Shown here: piece by piece, positions 16,559 to 25,233 of the stretch
Position numbering within the stretch: the first letter of the stretch is position 1
Layout: each line of letters starts with the position of its first letter
Assembly (NCBI GenBank): GCA_965204245.1
Contig: CBDBED010000004.1
Coordinates: 60,084 to 124,083 of the forward strand
Direction: 5' to 3'
Source: JAAXIE01 sp965204245
GTDB taxonomy: Bacteria > Chloroflexota > Dehalococcoidia > Lucifugimonadales > JAAXIE01
DNA length: 64,000 nt
Position numbers and translations under genes: made by a program
Notes under the pieces: generated by a model
What the model saw: the letters and a program-made list of their open reading frames with translations, nothing else
What the model was told of the DNA's origin: nothing
Databases searched by the model: none

Positions 16559-16975
16559 CTACGGCCTCTCACTCAATCCCAGTGCCTGTATCCCAGCCCG
16601 TGCGCAGTCCTCGTCCTCCTGCGACGTCCCGCCGCTGCCTCCGATGGCTGCCACCAGTTCGCCGTTGCGGTATACGGGCAGCGCCCCCTGCCCGGGAATC
16701 ATGTGCCCGCCCTCCATGGCCATGAAGCCACGGAAGATAGCCCGCTGGGAGTTGTCCTCCAGTTCACCGCTGGCGCGGCCGAAGGAGGCTGCTGCCACGG
16801 CCTTGCCCCGCGATACCGCAGGGGTGCGCCATGGTGCCCCGTCGAGACGGCACATGCAGATGAGGTCGCCACGGGGGTCCACCACCGATATGGAGCCTTT
16901 GAAGCCGATGGATAACGCGTGGGCCTTGGACGCTGCCAGTGCCCGTTCCGCCTCTTCAAGATTCAACCAAGCCAT
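16559..16975 (-). CDS. GlcG/HbpS-family (DUF336) protein
   Basis: A 138-residue single-domain protein: ERALAASKAHALSIGFKGSI, VVDPRGDLICMCRLDGAPW, SRGKAVAAASFGR and the C-terminal GELVAAIGGSGGTSQEDEDCARAG. This is the haem-degrading/haem-sensing HbpS-like fold often encoded beside catabolic oxidoreductases. Start ATG 16975 has GGGAGG 7 bases upstream. A 40-residue upstream in-frame extension is not conserved-looking and is rejected. The same domain is fused to a ferredoxin at 48240-48905. Confidence 0.83.
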   Translation of the reverse strand: MAWLNLEEAERALAASKAHALSIGFKGSISVVDPRGDLICMCRLDGAPWRTPAVSRGKAVAAASFGRASGELEDNSQRAIFRGFMAMEGGHMIPGQGALPVYRNGELVAAIGGSGGTSQEDEDCARAGIQALGLSERP

Positions 16976-17178
16976 GTTGCTGCCTCCCATGTAAGTGTCA
17001 GGCCTTGTATATGTTGCGCCCGGCATTATAGGGCGGAAAGATGCCCGCTGCGCAACGGCCCATGACATCCTCGTTGCTGCGCGAGCCATATGCATGTGCT
17101 AAGATGGGCCGGATTCAACCTCTGAGGACCTGTGAGGGCCTCCAAGGGCACCCGAAGAACCAAGGGAGGTACGAGGAC

Positions 17179-18384
17179 GTGGACAAGGCTCTGGAAGGCA
17201 TTAAAGTTATCGACTTGACCCAGTTCGAGGCAGGGACCTCCTGCACGGAGACTTTGGCTTGGATGGGCGCGGACGTCATCAAGGTGGAGGAGCCCAATCA
17301 TGGCGACCCCGGGCGCCGCAGCCGTACTGACCGGGAGGGCGTAGACAGCCATTACTTCATTCTCCTAAACATGAACAAGCGTAGTGTGACCCTGAACCTG
17401 AGGAGCGAGACGGGCAAGACCATGTTCCTCGACATGGTGCGCCAAGGCGACATTGTCGCCGAGAACATGGCCCCCGGGGCCATGGAGAGGCTGGGCTTGG
17501 GCTACGATGTGCTTAAAGAGGTCAATCCACGCATCATTATGGCGCGGATTAAGGGCTTCGGCACCACCGGCCCTTACAGCGACTACAAGTCCTTCGACAT
17601 GATCGCCCAAGCCACCGGCGGCGCCATGACCCTCACCGGCTTCCCAGGCAGCCCGCCCCTCAAACCCGGCCCCACCATAGGCGACACCGGCACCGGCCTC
17701 CACGCCGCCATCGGCATCCTGTCCGCCCTCTGGCAGCGCGAGCGCACCGGCCAGGGTCAGGTGGTCGAGGTCTCCATGCAGGACGCCGTCATGAACTTCT
17801 GCCGCGTCCGCCTGCGGGACTACTATCAGACAGGCGAGTCCCCGGAACGGCCCAGCAACACCATCCCCGGCTCGGCCCCGGGTGACATCTATCGCTGCAA
17901 GCCCGGTGGCGTGGATGACTACTGCTTCATCTACTGCCAGCCGGTACGCCCCCACATGTGGGACACGCTGCTAACAGTGATAGGCCGCGAGGACCTGATC
18001 GGGCACCCAGATTACTCAAGCTCCCAGTGGCGCATCGATCACGCCGACGAGGTGAACCAGATCATCGAGTCTTGGACGATGCAGCACACCAAGCACGAGG
18101 TGATGCAGTTGCTGGGAGAGGCGGGAGTTCCAGCCGGGGCCACGCTGAATGCCGTCGACCTGCACCAAGACCCGCACCTCATTGAGCGCGGGATGATTGC
18201 AGAAATCGAGCACCAGATGCGGGGCAGCATGAAGTTGCCCGGCTGCCCGATACAATTGAGCGAGTCCCCCGTGGACATCACCACCTCGCCCCTCCTCGGA
18301 GAGCACAACACCGAGGTATATGCCGATATGTTCGGCTATACCGAGGAAGACTTGGCCAAGCTGAAGGAAGAGAAGGTCATCTAG
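17179..18384 (+). CDS. CaiB/BaiF-family class III CoA-transferase
   Basis: 401 residues from GTG 17179, chosen because GGGAGG lies 9 bases upstream and the protein then starts just before the conserved LEGIKVIDLTQFEAG. Other family blocks: GADVIKVEEPNHGDPGRR, NKRSVTLNLRSETGKTMF, PGAMERLGLGYDVLKEVNPR and GQVVEVSMQDAVMNF. It resembles formyl-CoA/succinyl-CoA transferase-type members, but the acid pair is unknown. It is followed by two genes for exported proteins. Confidence 0.88.
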   Translation: MDKALEGIKVIDLTQFEAGTSCTETLAWMGADVIKVEEPNHGDPGRRSRTDREGVDSHYFILLNMNKRSVTLNLRSETGKTMFLDMVRQGDIVAENMAPGAMERLGLGYDVLKEVNPRIIMARIKGFGTTGPYSDYKSFDMIAQATGGAMTLTGFPGSPPLKPGPTIGDTGTGLHAAIGILSALWQRERTGQGQVVEVSMQDAVMNFCRVRLRDYYQTGESPERPSNTIPGSAPGDIYRCKPGGVDDYCFIYCQPVRPHMWDTLLTVIGREDLIGHPDYSSSQWRIDHADEVNQIIESWTMQHTKHEVMQLLGEAGVPAGATLNAVDLHQDPHLIERGMIAEIEHQMRGSMKLPGCPIQLSESPVDITTSPLLGEHNTEVYADMFGYTEEDLAKLKEEKVI

Positions 18385-18419
18385 CCGGCCAGCGTCTCCT
18401 TCCGGGAGCGCTTGGCTGA

Positions 18420-18887
18420 GTGGGAAGGCTAGCGTTGCGGTCACATGCTGCGCTAGCCTTGCTCTTCCTCCTCACGGGAGCGTTGCTGTTGGGGCCCCTT
18501 GGCGTCGGATGCGAAAGGCCTTCCGCTGAGCCCGCTACCCAGCCTCCCGTGGTCACCGCCTCGCCCACGGAAACCCCAACGCCTGCGCCTCCTCGACCAC
18601 CTGCCGTCACCCCCGGTCAGGAGCGCTTCGAGTTGGAGTTGATCATTGACCCGCCGGGCTCCGGCTTTGTCGCTGCCATCCCGCCCTTCAGTCCCTACGC
18701 ACCCGGTACCAGCGTCACCCTGGCCGTGATACCCCCAAGAGTGCACCCCTATGTCTTCAGCCACTGGACCGGCGACGGCTCAGGCACCGAGCGGGCCGTC
18801 CAAGTGATTATGGACAGCCCCAAGCGTGTGGTGGCCCGGTTCTTCAACCCATATATCACGCCCACCCCATCGCATGAGGAGGAGTGA
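18420..18887 (+). CDS. Exported protein with an InlB B-repeat-like domain
   Basis: 155 residues. A hydrophobic N-terminal segment (LALLFLLTGALLLGPLGVGC) looks like a lipoprotein signal with Cys in the G-V-G-C position. A Pro/Thr-rich linker follows, then one beta-grasp-like repeat (PYAPGTSVTLAVIPPRVHPY, FSHWTGDGSGTERAVQVIMD) of the divergent InlB/Listeria-repeat type found in bacterial surface proteins. The start is GTG 18420 with GGGAG upstream; TTG 18435 is an alternative. It precedes another exported protein by 9 bases. Probably cell-surface located. Confidence 0.68.
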   Translation: MGRLALRSHAALALLFLLTGALLLGPLGVGCERPSAEPATQPPVVTASPTETPTPAPPRPPAVTPGQERFELELIIDPPGSGFVAAIPPFSPYAPGTSVTLAVIPPRVHPYVFSHWTGDGSGTERAVQVIMDSPKRVVARFFNPYITPTPSHEEE

Positions 18888-18896
18888 GGCACACGG

Positions 18897-19781
18897 ATGC
18901 TTAGACGCGTAATCTGGTCTGCGATCTTGCCAGCATGTTTGCTGGTTGGTGTCGTGGCCTGCTCCTCAGAAGAGCAGTCACCAACTCCACCCGACTATCT
19001 GGTGGCAGTCCTCTCCCAAGACCTCAGCGTCGGCCCGCAACGGGTAGCCTTCATCATCCTCGACCCAGAGCGGGAACACATCCAAGTGCCTCAAGTGGAG
19101 ATCACCACCTACTACCTTGGCGAGAACCGCGAGGCTGTTGGCGAACAACAGGAGACCGCCACCGCAGTATTCCGGGCGTGGCCCATAGGCGATACCGGCC
19201 TGTACAGCGCGAGGGTGAACTTCGAAGAAGCCGGACAGTGGCGGGCCGAGGTTGCGGTAACTCCGCCGGGAGAGTCCGCACGAACCGTGCAAGGCTACTT
19301 CGGAGTCAGCCAGAGGAGCTTCACCCCCGCCATCGGCACCGATGCGCCAAGGAGCGTCACCAAGACAGTTGACGACGTTCCCTCGTTGGAGCAGCTAACC
19401 TCGTCTCCCAACCCGGACCCGGCCCTGTACCAGATATCCCTAGCCGATGCCGTGGCCTCCGGAAAACCCACCATGGTCTCCTTCTCCACGCCAGCCTATT
19501 GCAGCACCGCCACCTGCGGCCCTCAACTGGAGGTGGTCAGAGACCTCCAATCCGCATACGGGAACCAAGTCAACTTCCTCCACGTAGAAATCTACGACAA
19601 CCCCCACGAAATCCAAGGCGACCTCCGCAACGCCAAGCGCGCTCCCGCCGTCACCGAATGGGGCCTCCCCAACGAGCCATGGACGTTCATCGTGGACGCC
19701 GAGGGCAAAGTGGCAGACAAGTTCGAGGCGTTCACAGGCAGGGATGAATTGGAGGAGTCGTTGCTGAGGGTGATTGGGTGA
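18897..19781 (+). CDS. Lipoprotein with thioredoxin-like C-terminal domain
   Basis: 294 residues. The N-terminus LPACLLVGVVAC is a lipoprotein signal. Residues about 30-150 form a beta-rich domain, and about 160-294 a thioredoxin-like fold with TMVSFSTPAYCSTATCGPQL, where the Cys pair (C-x4-C) replaces the usual CxxC. EPWTFIVDAEGKVADKF is the conserved cis-Pro strand region. It probably acts extracytoplasmically on thiols or metals, as in SCO/TlpA-like proteins, though the non-canonical Cys spacing makes the activity uncertain. Confidence 0.7.
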   Translation: MLRRVIWSAILPACLLVGVVACSSEEQSPTPPDYLVAVLSQDLSVGPQRVAFIILDPEREHIQVPQVEITTYYLGENREAVGEQQETATAVFRAWPIGDTGLYSARVNFEEAGQWRAEVAVTPPGESARTVQGYFGVSQRSFTPAIGTDAPRSVTKTVDDVPSLEQLTSSPNPDPALYQISLADAVASGKPTMVSFSTPAYCSTATCGPQLEVVRDLQSAYGNQVNFLHVEIYDNPHEIQGDLRNAKRAPAVTEWGLPNEPWTFIVDAEGKVADKFEAFTGRDELEESLLRVIG

Positions 19782-19814
19782 GGGGTGACGATGCAGTCCG
19801 CTGGTTTATCGCCG

Positions 19815-20117
19815 TCAATCGGTGAGACGCACTGCTGTTAAGCCCTCCGTCGTCTCCTGGTAATACACCACCACCCGCTCAAATCGCGCCTTGTGCTGCA
19901 GCAAATGCGACGTGCTGAACGTCACCGAAGATTCAATGGCGAACTCCCAAGTGCGGCCACTCGTATCGCGGATGCTGAGATATTCGGGCAGCCCAAAGGG
20001 TGGGCCTAACGCCTCTTCGACCTGGCCTTCCACGCGCTTGAGGCCGTCAGAGTTATCGCAGGTGGCCGCGCACAGCATCAACAGGAGCCCTAGAGACAGT
20101 ACCGCGAGTCGCCGCAT
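19815..20117 (-). CDS. Small hypothetical lipoprotein
   Basis: About 100 residues from ATG 20117: MRRLAVLSLGLLLMLCAATC is a signal peptide with two possible lipobox Cys, followed by a 75-residue beta-rich domain (LSIRDTSGRTWEFAIESSVT). A longer upstream frame exists, but it lacks signal-peptide logic. It is divergent from the nitroreductase at 20265. No family recognised. Confidence 0.6.
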   Translation of the reverse strand: MRRLAVLSLGLLLMLCAATCDNSDGLKRVEGQVEEALGPPFGLPEYLSIRDTSGRTWEFAIESSVTFSTSHLLQHKARFERVVVYYQETTEGLTAVRLTD

Positions 20118-20178
20118 TGGGTCGATTCTAGCTACCGCCTTCTGGACTTGGGAAGGCTCACGGGGTGACAAGTTTCGG

Positions 20179-20207
20179 TTGACACTCATAGGGGGCCGAC
20201 TTACCAT
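20179..20207 (+). promoter_or_regulatory. Candidate promoter of the nitroreductase gene
   Basis: TTGACA (20179-20184), a 17-base spacer and TACCAT (20202-20207), 57 bases before the start at 20265. Confidence 0.5.
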
Positions 20208-20264
20208 GGCCCAGAAGTGCACAGCTACGAATGTCGTAGTCGAGACGAGACCGAGGAGACGCCC

Positions 20265-20897
20265 ATGGCGGATGAGATCGGGCTGTTTGAAGCCATGTAT
20301 ACCCAGCGGGCCCTGCGCTATATCAAGCCCGACCCCATACCTGACGACCTTGTGAAGAAGGTCATTGAAGCTGGGATTCGTGCTCCCAACGGAGGCAATC
20401 AGCAGCGTTGGGGCTTCGTGGTCATCAAAGACCCCGAGGTGAAGCGCAAGGTCGCCGAGCGGTACAAGGTGACGGACCGGCCAGCCCACACCCGACCGCC
20501 CGATTCCTCGTCGTCGCGCAACGACCGCTCGGCCAATTACCTAGCGGAGCACCTTGCCGAAGTGCCGGTGCTGGTCTTGTGCTGTGTCAGGCGTCCCGGC
20601 GGCGAGGGTTCGACCAGCGATATTGGCCATGGCGCCTCCATCTATCCTGCGGTGCAAAACATGCTCCTAGCGGCCCGTGGCTTGGGACTGGCCAGCGTGC
20701 TGACCACTCGTCCGCGGCGCGGCTTCGAGCAGGATATGAAGGAGTGGGTGGGAGTGCCCGATGAGTTCGATACCGCGGCCCTGCTGCCTCTGGGGTACCC
20801 CGCGGATGGCTATCGCTACGGCCCGACCACGCGGCGCCCCATGGAAGAAGTCACCTACATGGAGCAATGGGGCCAAAACTGGCCGCCGACCTGCTAA
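20265..20897 (+). CDS. Nitroreductase-family flavoprotein
   Basis: 210 residues from ATG 20265 (GAGGAGAC upstream). The FMN-binding N-terminus YTQRALRYIKPDPIP is followed by IRAPNGGNQQRWGFVV, the family core, and MLLAARGLGLASVLTT. These predict NAD(P)H-dependent reduction of a nitro, quinone or other electrophilic substrate, or a dehalogenase-like variant. A paralogue with the same PDPIP and APNGGNQQ blocks lies at 51712-52320. It is followed by the HicBA pair. Confidence 0.85.
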   Translation: MADEIGLFEAMYTQRALRYIKPDPIPDDLVKKVIEAGIRAPNGGNQQRWGFVVIKDPEVKRKVAERYKVTDRPAHTRPPDSSSSRNDRSANYLAEHLAEVPVLVLCCVRRPGGEGSTSDIGHGASIYPAVQNMLLAARGLGLASVLTTRPRRGFEQDMKEWVGVPDEFDTAALLPLGYPADGYRYGPTTRRPMEEVTYMEQWGQNWPPTC

Positions 20898-20951
20898 GCA
20901 CGAGCATGCGGGCCCGCCCTCAAGGGGAATCCCAGGAGAGGAGCCCTAAGA

Positions 20952-21206
20952 ATGAAGCTATACAAACTACGGTTCAGTATGAGCCCTCCCAGCGAAGACA
21001 CCGAAGACAAGTTTATGGCCGAAATAGCCGCGCTCCCAGGGTGTAGGGCGTGGGGGGATACGGCAGACGAGGCTCTGTTGAATCTACAAAGCGTGGCTGC
21101 CGCCTTCATAGAGTCATATACCGATTGGGGTGATGAATTGCCAGCTCAGGTCGAAGCGGCCTCGATTGATACCGCCGAAACCGATGAGCTGCTGGTAACT
21201 GTTTGA
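20952..21206 (+). CDS. hicB: HicB-family antitoxin
   Basis: An 84-residue protein with the HicB partial RNase H-like core: EDKFMAEIAALPGCRAWGDTADEALLNLQ, in which a substrate-entry-like strand is followed by the conserved PGC and A...EAL helix. It lacks an obvious C-terminal DNA-binding domain. It is encoded directly upstream of HicA with a 4-base overlap. AGGAG precedes the ATG. The family neutralises HicA and often autoregulates the operon. Confidence 0.82.
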   Translation: MKLYKLRFSMSPPSEDTEDKFMAEIAALPGCRAWGDTADEALLNLQSVAAAFIESYTDWGDELPAQVEAASIDTAETDELLVTV

Positions 21207-21412
21207 ACTACAGGGAGCTCACAGGCAAATTGCGCAGGCTGGGTTGCGCATTCGTGAAACAGGGCAGAGGTGACCACGAAATCTGGATGAACACAAAGGG
21301 CCGTGCAAAGACTACAATCCCAAATTGGCGAGGCCACGACTTGAGGGAGGGTACTATAAGAGGGATCTTGCGCGACTTGGGCATCTCCAAAGACGACTTT
21401 GATCGCGCGTAA
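21203..21412 (+). CDS. hicA: HicA-family mRNA interferase toxin
   Basis: A 69-residue dsRBD-like protein: LTGKLRRLGCAFVKQGRGDHEIW with the catalytic His in GDHEIW, then TTIPNWRGHDLREGTIRGIL, the standard HicA C-terminus. The start is TTG 21203, which overlaps the hicB stop, so toxin synthesis is coupled to antitoxin synthesis. Gene order hicB-hicA. Codon use is less biased than in flanking genes, consistent with a mobile module. Confidence 0.85.
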   Translation: MNYRELTGKLRRLGCAFVKQGRGDHEIWMNTKGRAKTTIPNWRGHDLREGTIRGILRDLGISKDDFDRA

Positions 21413-21466
21413 GCATCCTTCAGGCCATAGTGAAGCCCTCAGGTAAGCTGGAAAGGAGCACCAAAT

Positions 21467-23164
21467 ATGCCAAGGATGACGGGGAAACAGGCACTGGCCG
21501 AGATGCTGCTGGCCGAGGGAGTGGAGTACATCTTTGGCAACCCGGGCACCAGCGAGACCCCTCTGATGGACGCGTTGCAGGATTACCCGCAGTTGCAATA
21601 CGTGACCTCGTTGCAGGAGGCCTCGGCCGTTGGCATGGCCGACGGCTATGCCCGTGCCACTGGCAGGCCCTCCTTTGCCAATGTGCACATCGCCGCCGGG
21701 CTGGCGAATGCCGTCAGCATGCTCTATGACGCCTATCGCGGCGGGACGCCCTTGGTGCTTACTGCGGGGAACTCCGACACCAGAATGCTCCTCACCGATC
21801 CCACGCTTACGGGCGACTTGGTGGAGATGACGCGCCAGTACACCAAGTGGAGCGCCCAGATTACCCACGCCTCGGAAATCCCGATGGTGGTGCGCCGGGC
21901 ATTCCGCGAAGCCATCACCCCGCCCACGGGCCCGGTATTTCTGGCTTTCCCTTGGAATACGATGGACGACGAAGCAGATGTCGACATAACGCCCTCGTCG
22001 ACCGGCTATTTTCGCCTGCGCCCCGACCCCGCTGCGGTAGCCGAGGCAGCCCAACTTCTGGCCCGGGCAGAGCGACCCGTGATGGTTGTCGGCGACCGCG
22101 TAGCCCAGTCGGGTGCGCTGGCAGAGGTGGTCCGGGCCGCCGAACTGGTCGGTGCCAGAGTGCATGCCGCATCGGTCGCTGAGGTCAACTTCCCGACCAG
22201 CCATCCCCAGTATCTGGGTGGGCTGAACCTGAACCGGGGTTCCACCAAAGAGCTATTTGCGGACGCCGACGTGGTACTGGCTGTTGGCGCGAATATCTTC
22301 CAGTCGTTCCTCTATGTCGAAGACCCCTTCTTGGGCCCCAACAGCGACCTGATACATCTGGACAGCGCTACACAGGAGATTGAGAAGGTCTACCCCACCC
22401 GCGTGGGCATGACCGCCGATCCCAAGGCTGGTCTTGCCGACCTGTGCGACGCGCTGGAGACCCAGATGTCGGGGAGCCAGAAGGAGGCTGCCAAGACCAG
22501 GGCTGCAACCATCGGCGACGAGAAGCAGAAGGGACGAGACAGTCTCAGCCGTAGGGCCCAAGCCAACTGGGACTCCGACCCAATGTCTCCCGAGCGCATG
22601 ATGTCTGAAATGGCCAAGGCCCTGCCTTCCAACGTGGTGATTGCCGACGAGGCGGTGACGTCCCGGCTGGCCATGCTGAGCGCGCTGGAGTTCGACGAGC
22701 CGGGCAGCATGCATGCCATTCAAGGCGGAGGCCTGGGCTGGGCAATGGGCGGTGCCTTGGGGATCAAGCTGGCCCACCCGGACCGGCCTGTCGTAGCCGT
22801 GGTGGGGGACGGGGCCTCCCTCTACACTATCCAAGCCCTGTGGACGGCTGCCCGCTACAACATCCCGGTGACCTACGTCATCTGCAACAACCGCACCTAC
22901 CGCATCCTCAAGCAGAACATGGACATCTACCTGCGGGACATGCTCGATGACAAAGAGCGCGTCAGCGAGTACGTGGGGATGGACTTCCCGCTGCCGCTGG
23001 ACGTGGCTGGTATAGCTCGCGGATTTGGCGTGGAAGGCGTGCAGGTGACCAAGCCCGAGGATCTGGCGCCTGCCATGGAGAAGGCGTTGGCCTCCGGGAA
23101 GCCCCAAGTAGTGGACGTGGTCATCGACAGCGCCCCGTACCCATGGCCCACGCCTCCGCGCTAG
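21467..23164 (+). CDS. Benzoylformate-decarboxylase-like ThDP enzyme
   Basis: 565 residues. FGNPGTSETPLMDAL and the activating Glu51 in LQEASAVGMADGYARATG mark the N-terminal domain. The C-terminal cofactor motif runs VVGDGASLYTIQALWTAARY to VICNNRTY, closely matching the benzoylformate decarboxylase version (GDG...ALWTAA.YNIP...NN.TY). It predicts non-oxidative decarboxylation of an aromatic or branched 2-oxoacid to an aldehyde. Shine-Dalgarno AAAGGAG lies 9 bases upstream. It is clearly a different subfamily from the ThDP enzyme at 118-1827. Confidence 0.86.
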   Translation: MPRMTGKQALAEMLLAEGVEYIFGNPGTSETPLMDALQDYPQLQYVTSLQEASAVGMADGYARATGRPSFANVHIAAGLANAVSMLYDAYRGGTPLVLTAGNSDTRMLLTDPTLTGDLVEMTRQYTKWSAQITHASEIPMVVRRAFREAITPPTGPVFLAFPWNTMDDEADVDITPSSTGYFRLRPDPAAVAEAAQLLARAERPVMVVGDRVAQSGALAEVVRAAELVGARVHAASVAEVNFPTSHPQYLGGLNLNRGSTKELFADADVVLAVGANIFQSFLYVEDPFLGPNSDLIHLDSATQEIEKVYPTRVGMTADPKAGLADLCDALETQMSGSQKEAAKTRAATIGDEKQKGRDSLSRRAQANWDSDPMSPERMMSEMAKALPSNVVIADEAVTSRLAMLSALEFDEPGSMHAIQGGGLGWAMGGALGIKLAHPDRPVVAVVGDGASLYTIQALWTAARYNIPVTYVICNNRTYRILKQNMDIYLRDMLDDKERVSEYVGMDFPLPLDVAGIARGFGVEGVQVTKPEDLAPAMEKALASGKPQVVDVVIDSAPYPWPTPPR

Positions 23165-23183
23165 AATCGCGCGATCCCAGTCG

Positions 23184-25193
23184 CTACTCCCTCAAATCTA
23201 CGGTAGCCGCCACCGGCAAGTGGTCGGACGCCGTGGTCTTGGCGATCGACGGGTCGCTCAACTCTAGGTCGGCTGAGGCCAACACGTAGTCAATCTCCTC
23301 GATAGGCTCGTCCGATGGGAAGGTGGCCCTGTCCTCTACGCCTTCCAGCGCGTCCGAAAAGCCGGCCCGCCAGAATCCCAGCATCTCCGTCCAGTCGGGC
23401 TCAGCGTTCAGGTCTGCGAGCACCACCGTTTGAGGGTGCGCGTTCCAGAAGGACAGCACCGCTTCCGTCTGTAGCAGGCGCGCCGCTCCCCCATCTTCCG
23501 GATGGTGGAAATGGGTGGCGATAACCCGCAATTCCTGTCCTTCGCCCAAGTCGAAGTCTGCCCAAGTCAACTGGCGCAACAGGGGCAGGTCACGGGGTGG
23601 CAGTTCCACAGTGCCCCACTCGGTCACCGGGAAGCGTGACAGTATGGCATTGCCCCACATGTGCCCCGTAGCCGGGCCGTAGATATAGGGCATTTCCAGT
23701 TGGTCTGAAAGCCATGAAAGTATGTCCGCTGAGCCGTTGATGGCCCACCCCCGCGACACCTCCTGCAGAGCGAGGATGTCCGGGTTCTCGTACTCAATGA
23801 TGTTGGCCAAGTCCTCCAAGTCCAGCTCACCGTCGGTATTGAAGCCGTTGTGGAGGTTGTAGGTCATCACCCGCACCGGATACCCGCTGCCGGTCTCCGT
23901 CTGGTGGGGCTGCCACATCACCCACATGAACAGGGGCGCGACTACGAACATCGCGGCGAAAACCCCGGGCCTCCATAGCGGAAAGTAAGAAACCCCGTCG
24001 CGTTGGCTGGCCAGTGATGCCCGTAGAGCGGCTAGCCCAACGATCACGCCTGCGGTGGGCAGGAGCATCTCGCGCGAGAAGGGCATTTCGAGTTCCAAGC
24101 TGGCGTAATAGCCGAACAGCAACGCTACCAGCAGAATCATCCCGACCCCGTGGAATGCGCTTCCGAAGCCCGAAGCCCGCTCCGGTCGGGCGTCCCCTCG
24201 CTCATCCCCGCGCGACTTCCCGCCCTCGAACCCAGCGAGAACCACTATGAGCAGGCTGGACAAACACGCATTGCCGATAACCAAGGCAGCAGCGATGGCG
24301 GGAGGGGACGGCTCCACGACAAAAAGGGTGGCTCCCACAAGCAAGACGCCAAACAGCAGCGCGGCTGCCCAATGGCCTAAAGCTGCCCTGCTGGCCACCC
24401 CTGCCGCGACCAAGAGGCCTACGGAGTTGCTCACGACAATCAGCAGGAAGGCTTGGTGCAGGGCCCAGCCGGTTGCGGCCGCAAAACCCGCTAGGTTCTG
24501 GAACACTTGGACCTGCAGGAAGATGAACGGCCCGATAGCCAGCCATTGAATGTGACTGGCCGGGCGACTTGTCGTGGTGCCGCCGGTTTGCGACGCAGAT
24601 GCGGACTCCACAGCCCTTCCGTAAGGCACCATCAAGAGGCCGCAGAAGAACTGGACCATCAGCATGAAACTCACTGTCCATGTGGGGCCGATGCCCGTGC
24701 GCCAGAACGGCCCCCAAGTGTCAAAAGCCCCTAGTATGAAAGTATCGATTGACATTCCCAGCAACAGGGCCAAGCCACAACTGGTAGTCCCGTAGCCGCT
24801 ACTGCTGCGGGCATGCTCTACCAAGGCAAAGAGGAACAGGATGAAGAAGACCGTGCCGGCGACGGCCAAACCGAGGTCCACTACTGGAGAGAGGGCCCAT
24901 ATCTGTGCAAAGAGACGGGTGATTCCCACACCTGCCGCGGCAATCCCCAACGTGGTTGATGGGCCGAGGCGTCTCGTCAAGGGCCCTGCTTGGAAGCCCG
25001 TGCTGAAGATGACCAGAGCTAGCACGCCCACCTGCACGGCGTCCCATCCGTAGCCGTCCCGGAGGACATAGACCAGCAGGGAGAGCAGGGCTCTCAGGGT
25101 CTCGAAACCGAAGGCTACGGTCGTAGCCGCCAAACCCCAATAGAGCCACGGGCGGGGCTCGGGGATCGCTCCGAGTGCAGTGCCTACTGCCAT
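23184..25193 (-). CDS. Polytopic membrane protein fused to an endonuclease/exonuclease/phosphatase domain
   Basis: 669 residues. Residues about 15-430 contain roughly a dozen hydrophobic segments (for example GLAVAGTVFFILFLFALVE, FIFLQVQVFQNLAGFAAATG), in a transporter-like arrangement. Residues about 445-669 are a complete EEP-superfamily hydrolase: VMTYNLHNGFN, DILALQEVSRG, VIATHFHHPED, VVLADLNAEPD and the terminal DHLPVAA with the catalytic Asp-His. The hydrolase is predicted extracytoplasmic or membrane-proximal and may act on a phospholipid, nucleic acid or phosphodiester. The start ATG 25193 lacks a strong Shine-Dalgarno. Confidence 0.8.
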   Translation of the reverse strand: MAVGTALGAIPEPRPWLYWGLAATTVAFGFETLRALLSLLVYVLRDGYGWDAVQVGVLALVIFSTGFQAGPLTRRLGPSTTLGIAAAGVGITRLFAQIWALSPVVDLGLAVAGTVFFILFLFALVEHARSSSGYGTTSCGLALLLGMSIDTFILGAFDTWGPFWRTGIGPTWTVSFMLMVQFFCGLLMVPYGRAVESASASQTGGTTTSRPASHIQWLAIGPFIFLQVQVFQNLAGFAAATGWALHQAFLLIVVSNSVGLLVAAGVASRAALGHWAAALLFGVLLVGATLFVVEPSPPAIAAALVIGNACLSSLLIVVLAGFEGGKSRGDERGDARPERASGFGSAFHGVGMILLVALLFGYYASLELEMPFSREMLLPTAGVIVGLAALRASLASQRDGVSYFPLWRPGVFAAMFVVAPLFMWVMWQPHQTETGSGYPVRVMTYNLHNGFNTDGELDLEDLANIIEYENPDILALQEVSRGWAINGSADILSWLSDQLEMPYIYGPATGHMWGNAILSRFPVTEWGTVELPPRDLPLLRQLTWADFDLGEGQELRVIATHFHHPEDGGAARLLQTEAVLSFWNAHPQTVVLADLNAEPDWTEMLGFWRAGFSDALEGVEDRATFPSDEPIEEIDYVLASADLELSDPSIAKTTASDHLPVAATVDLRE

Positions 25194-25233
25194 CGGTGCG
25201 CTTCTGGTTGTCGACTACCACTGCACAGGCACA

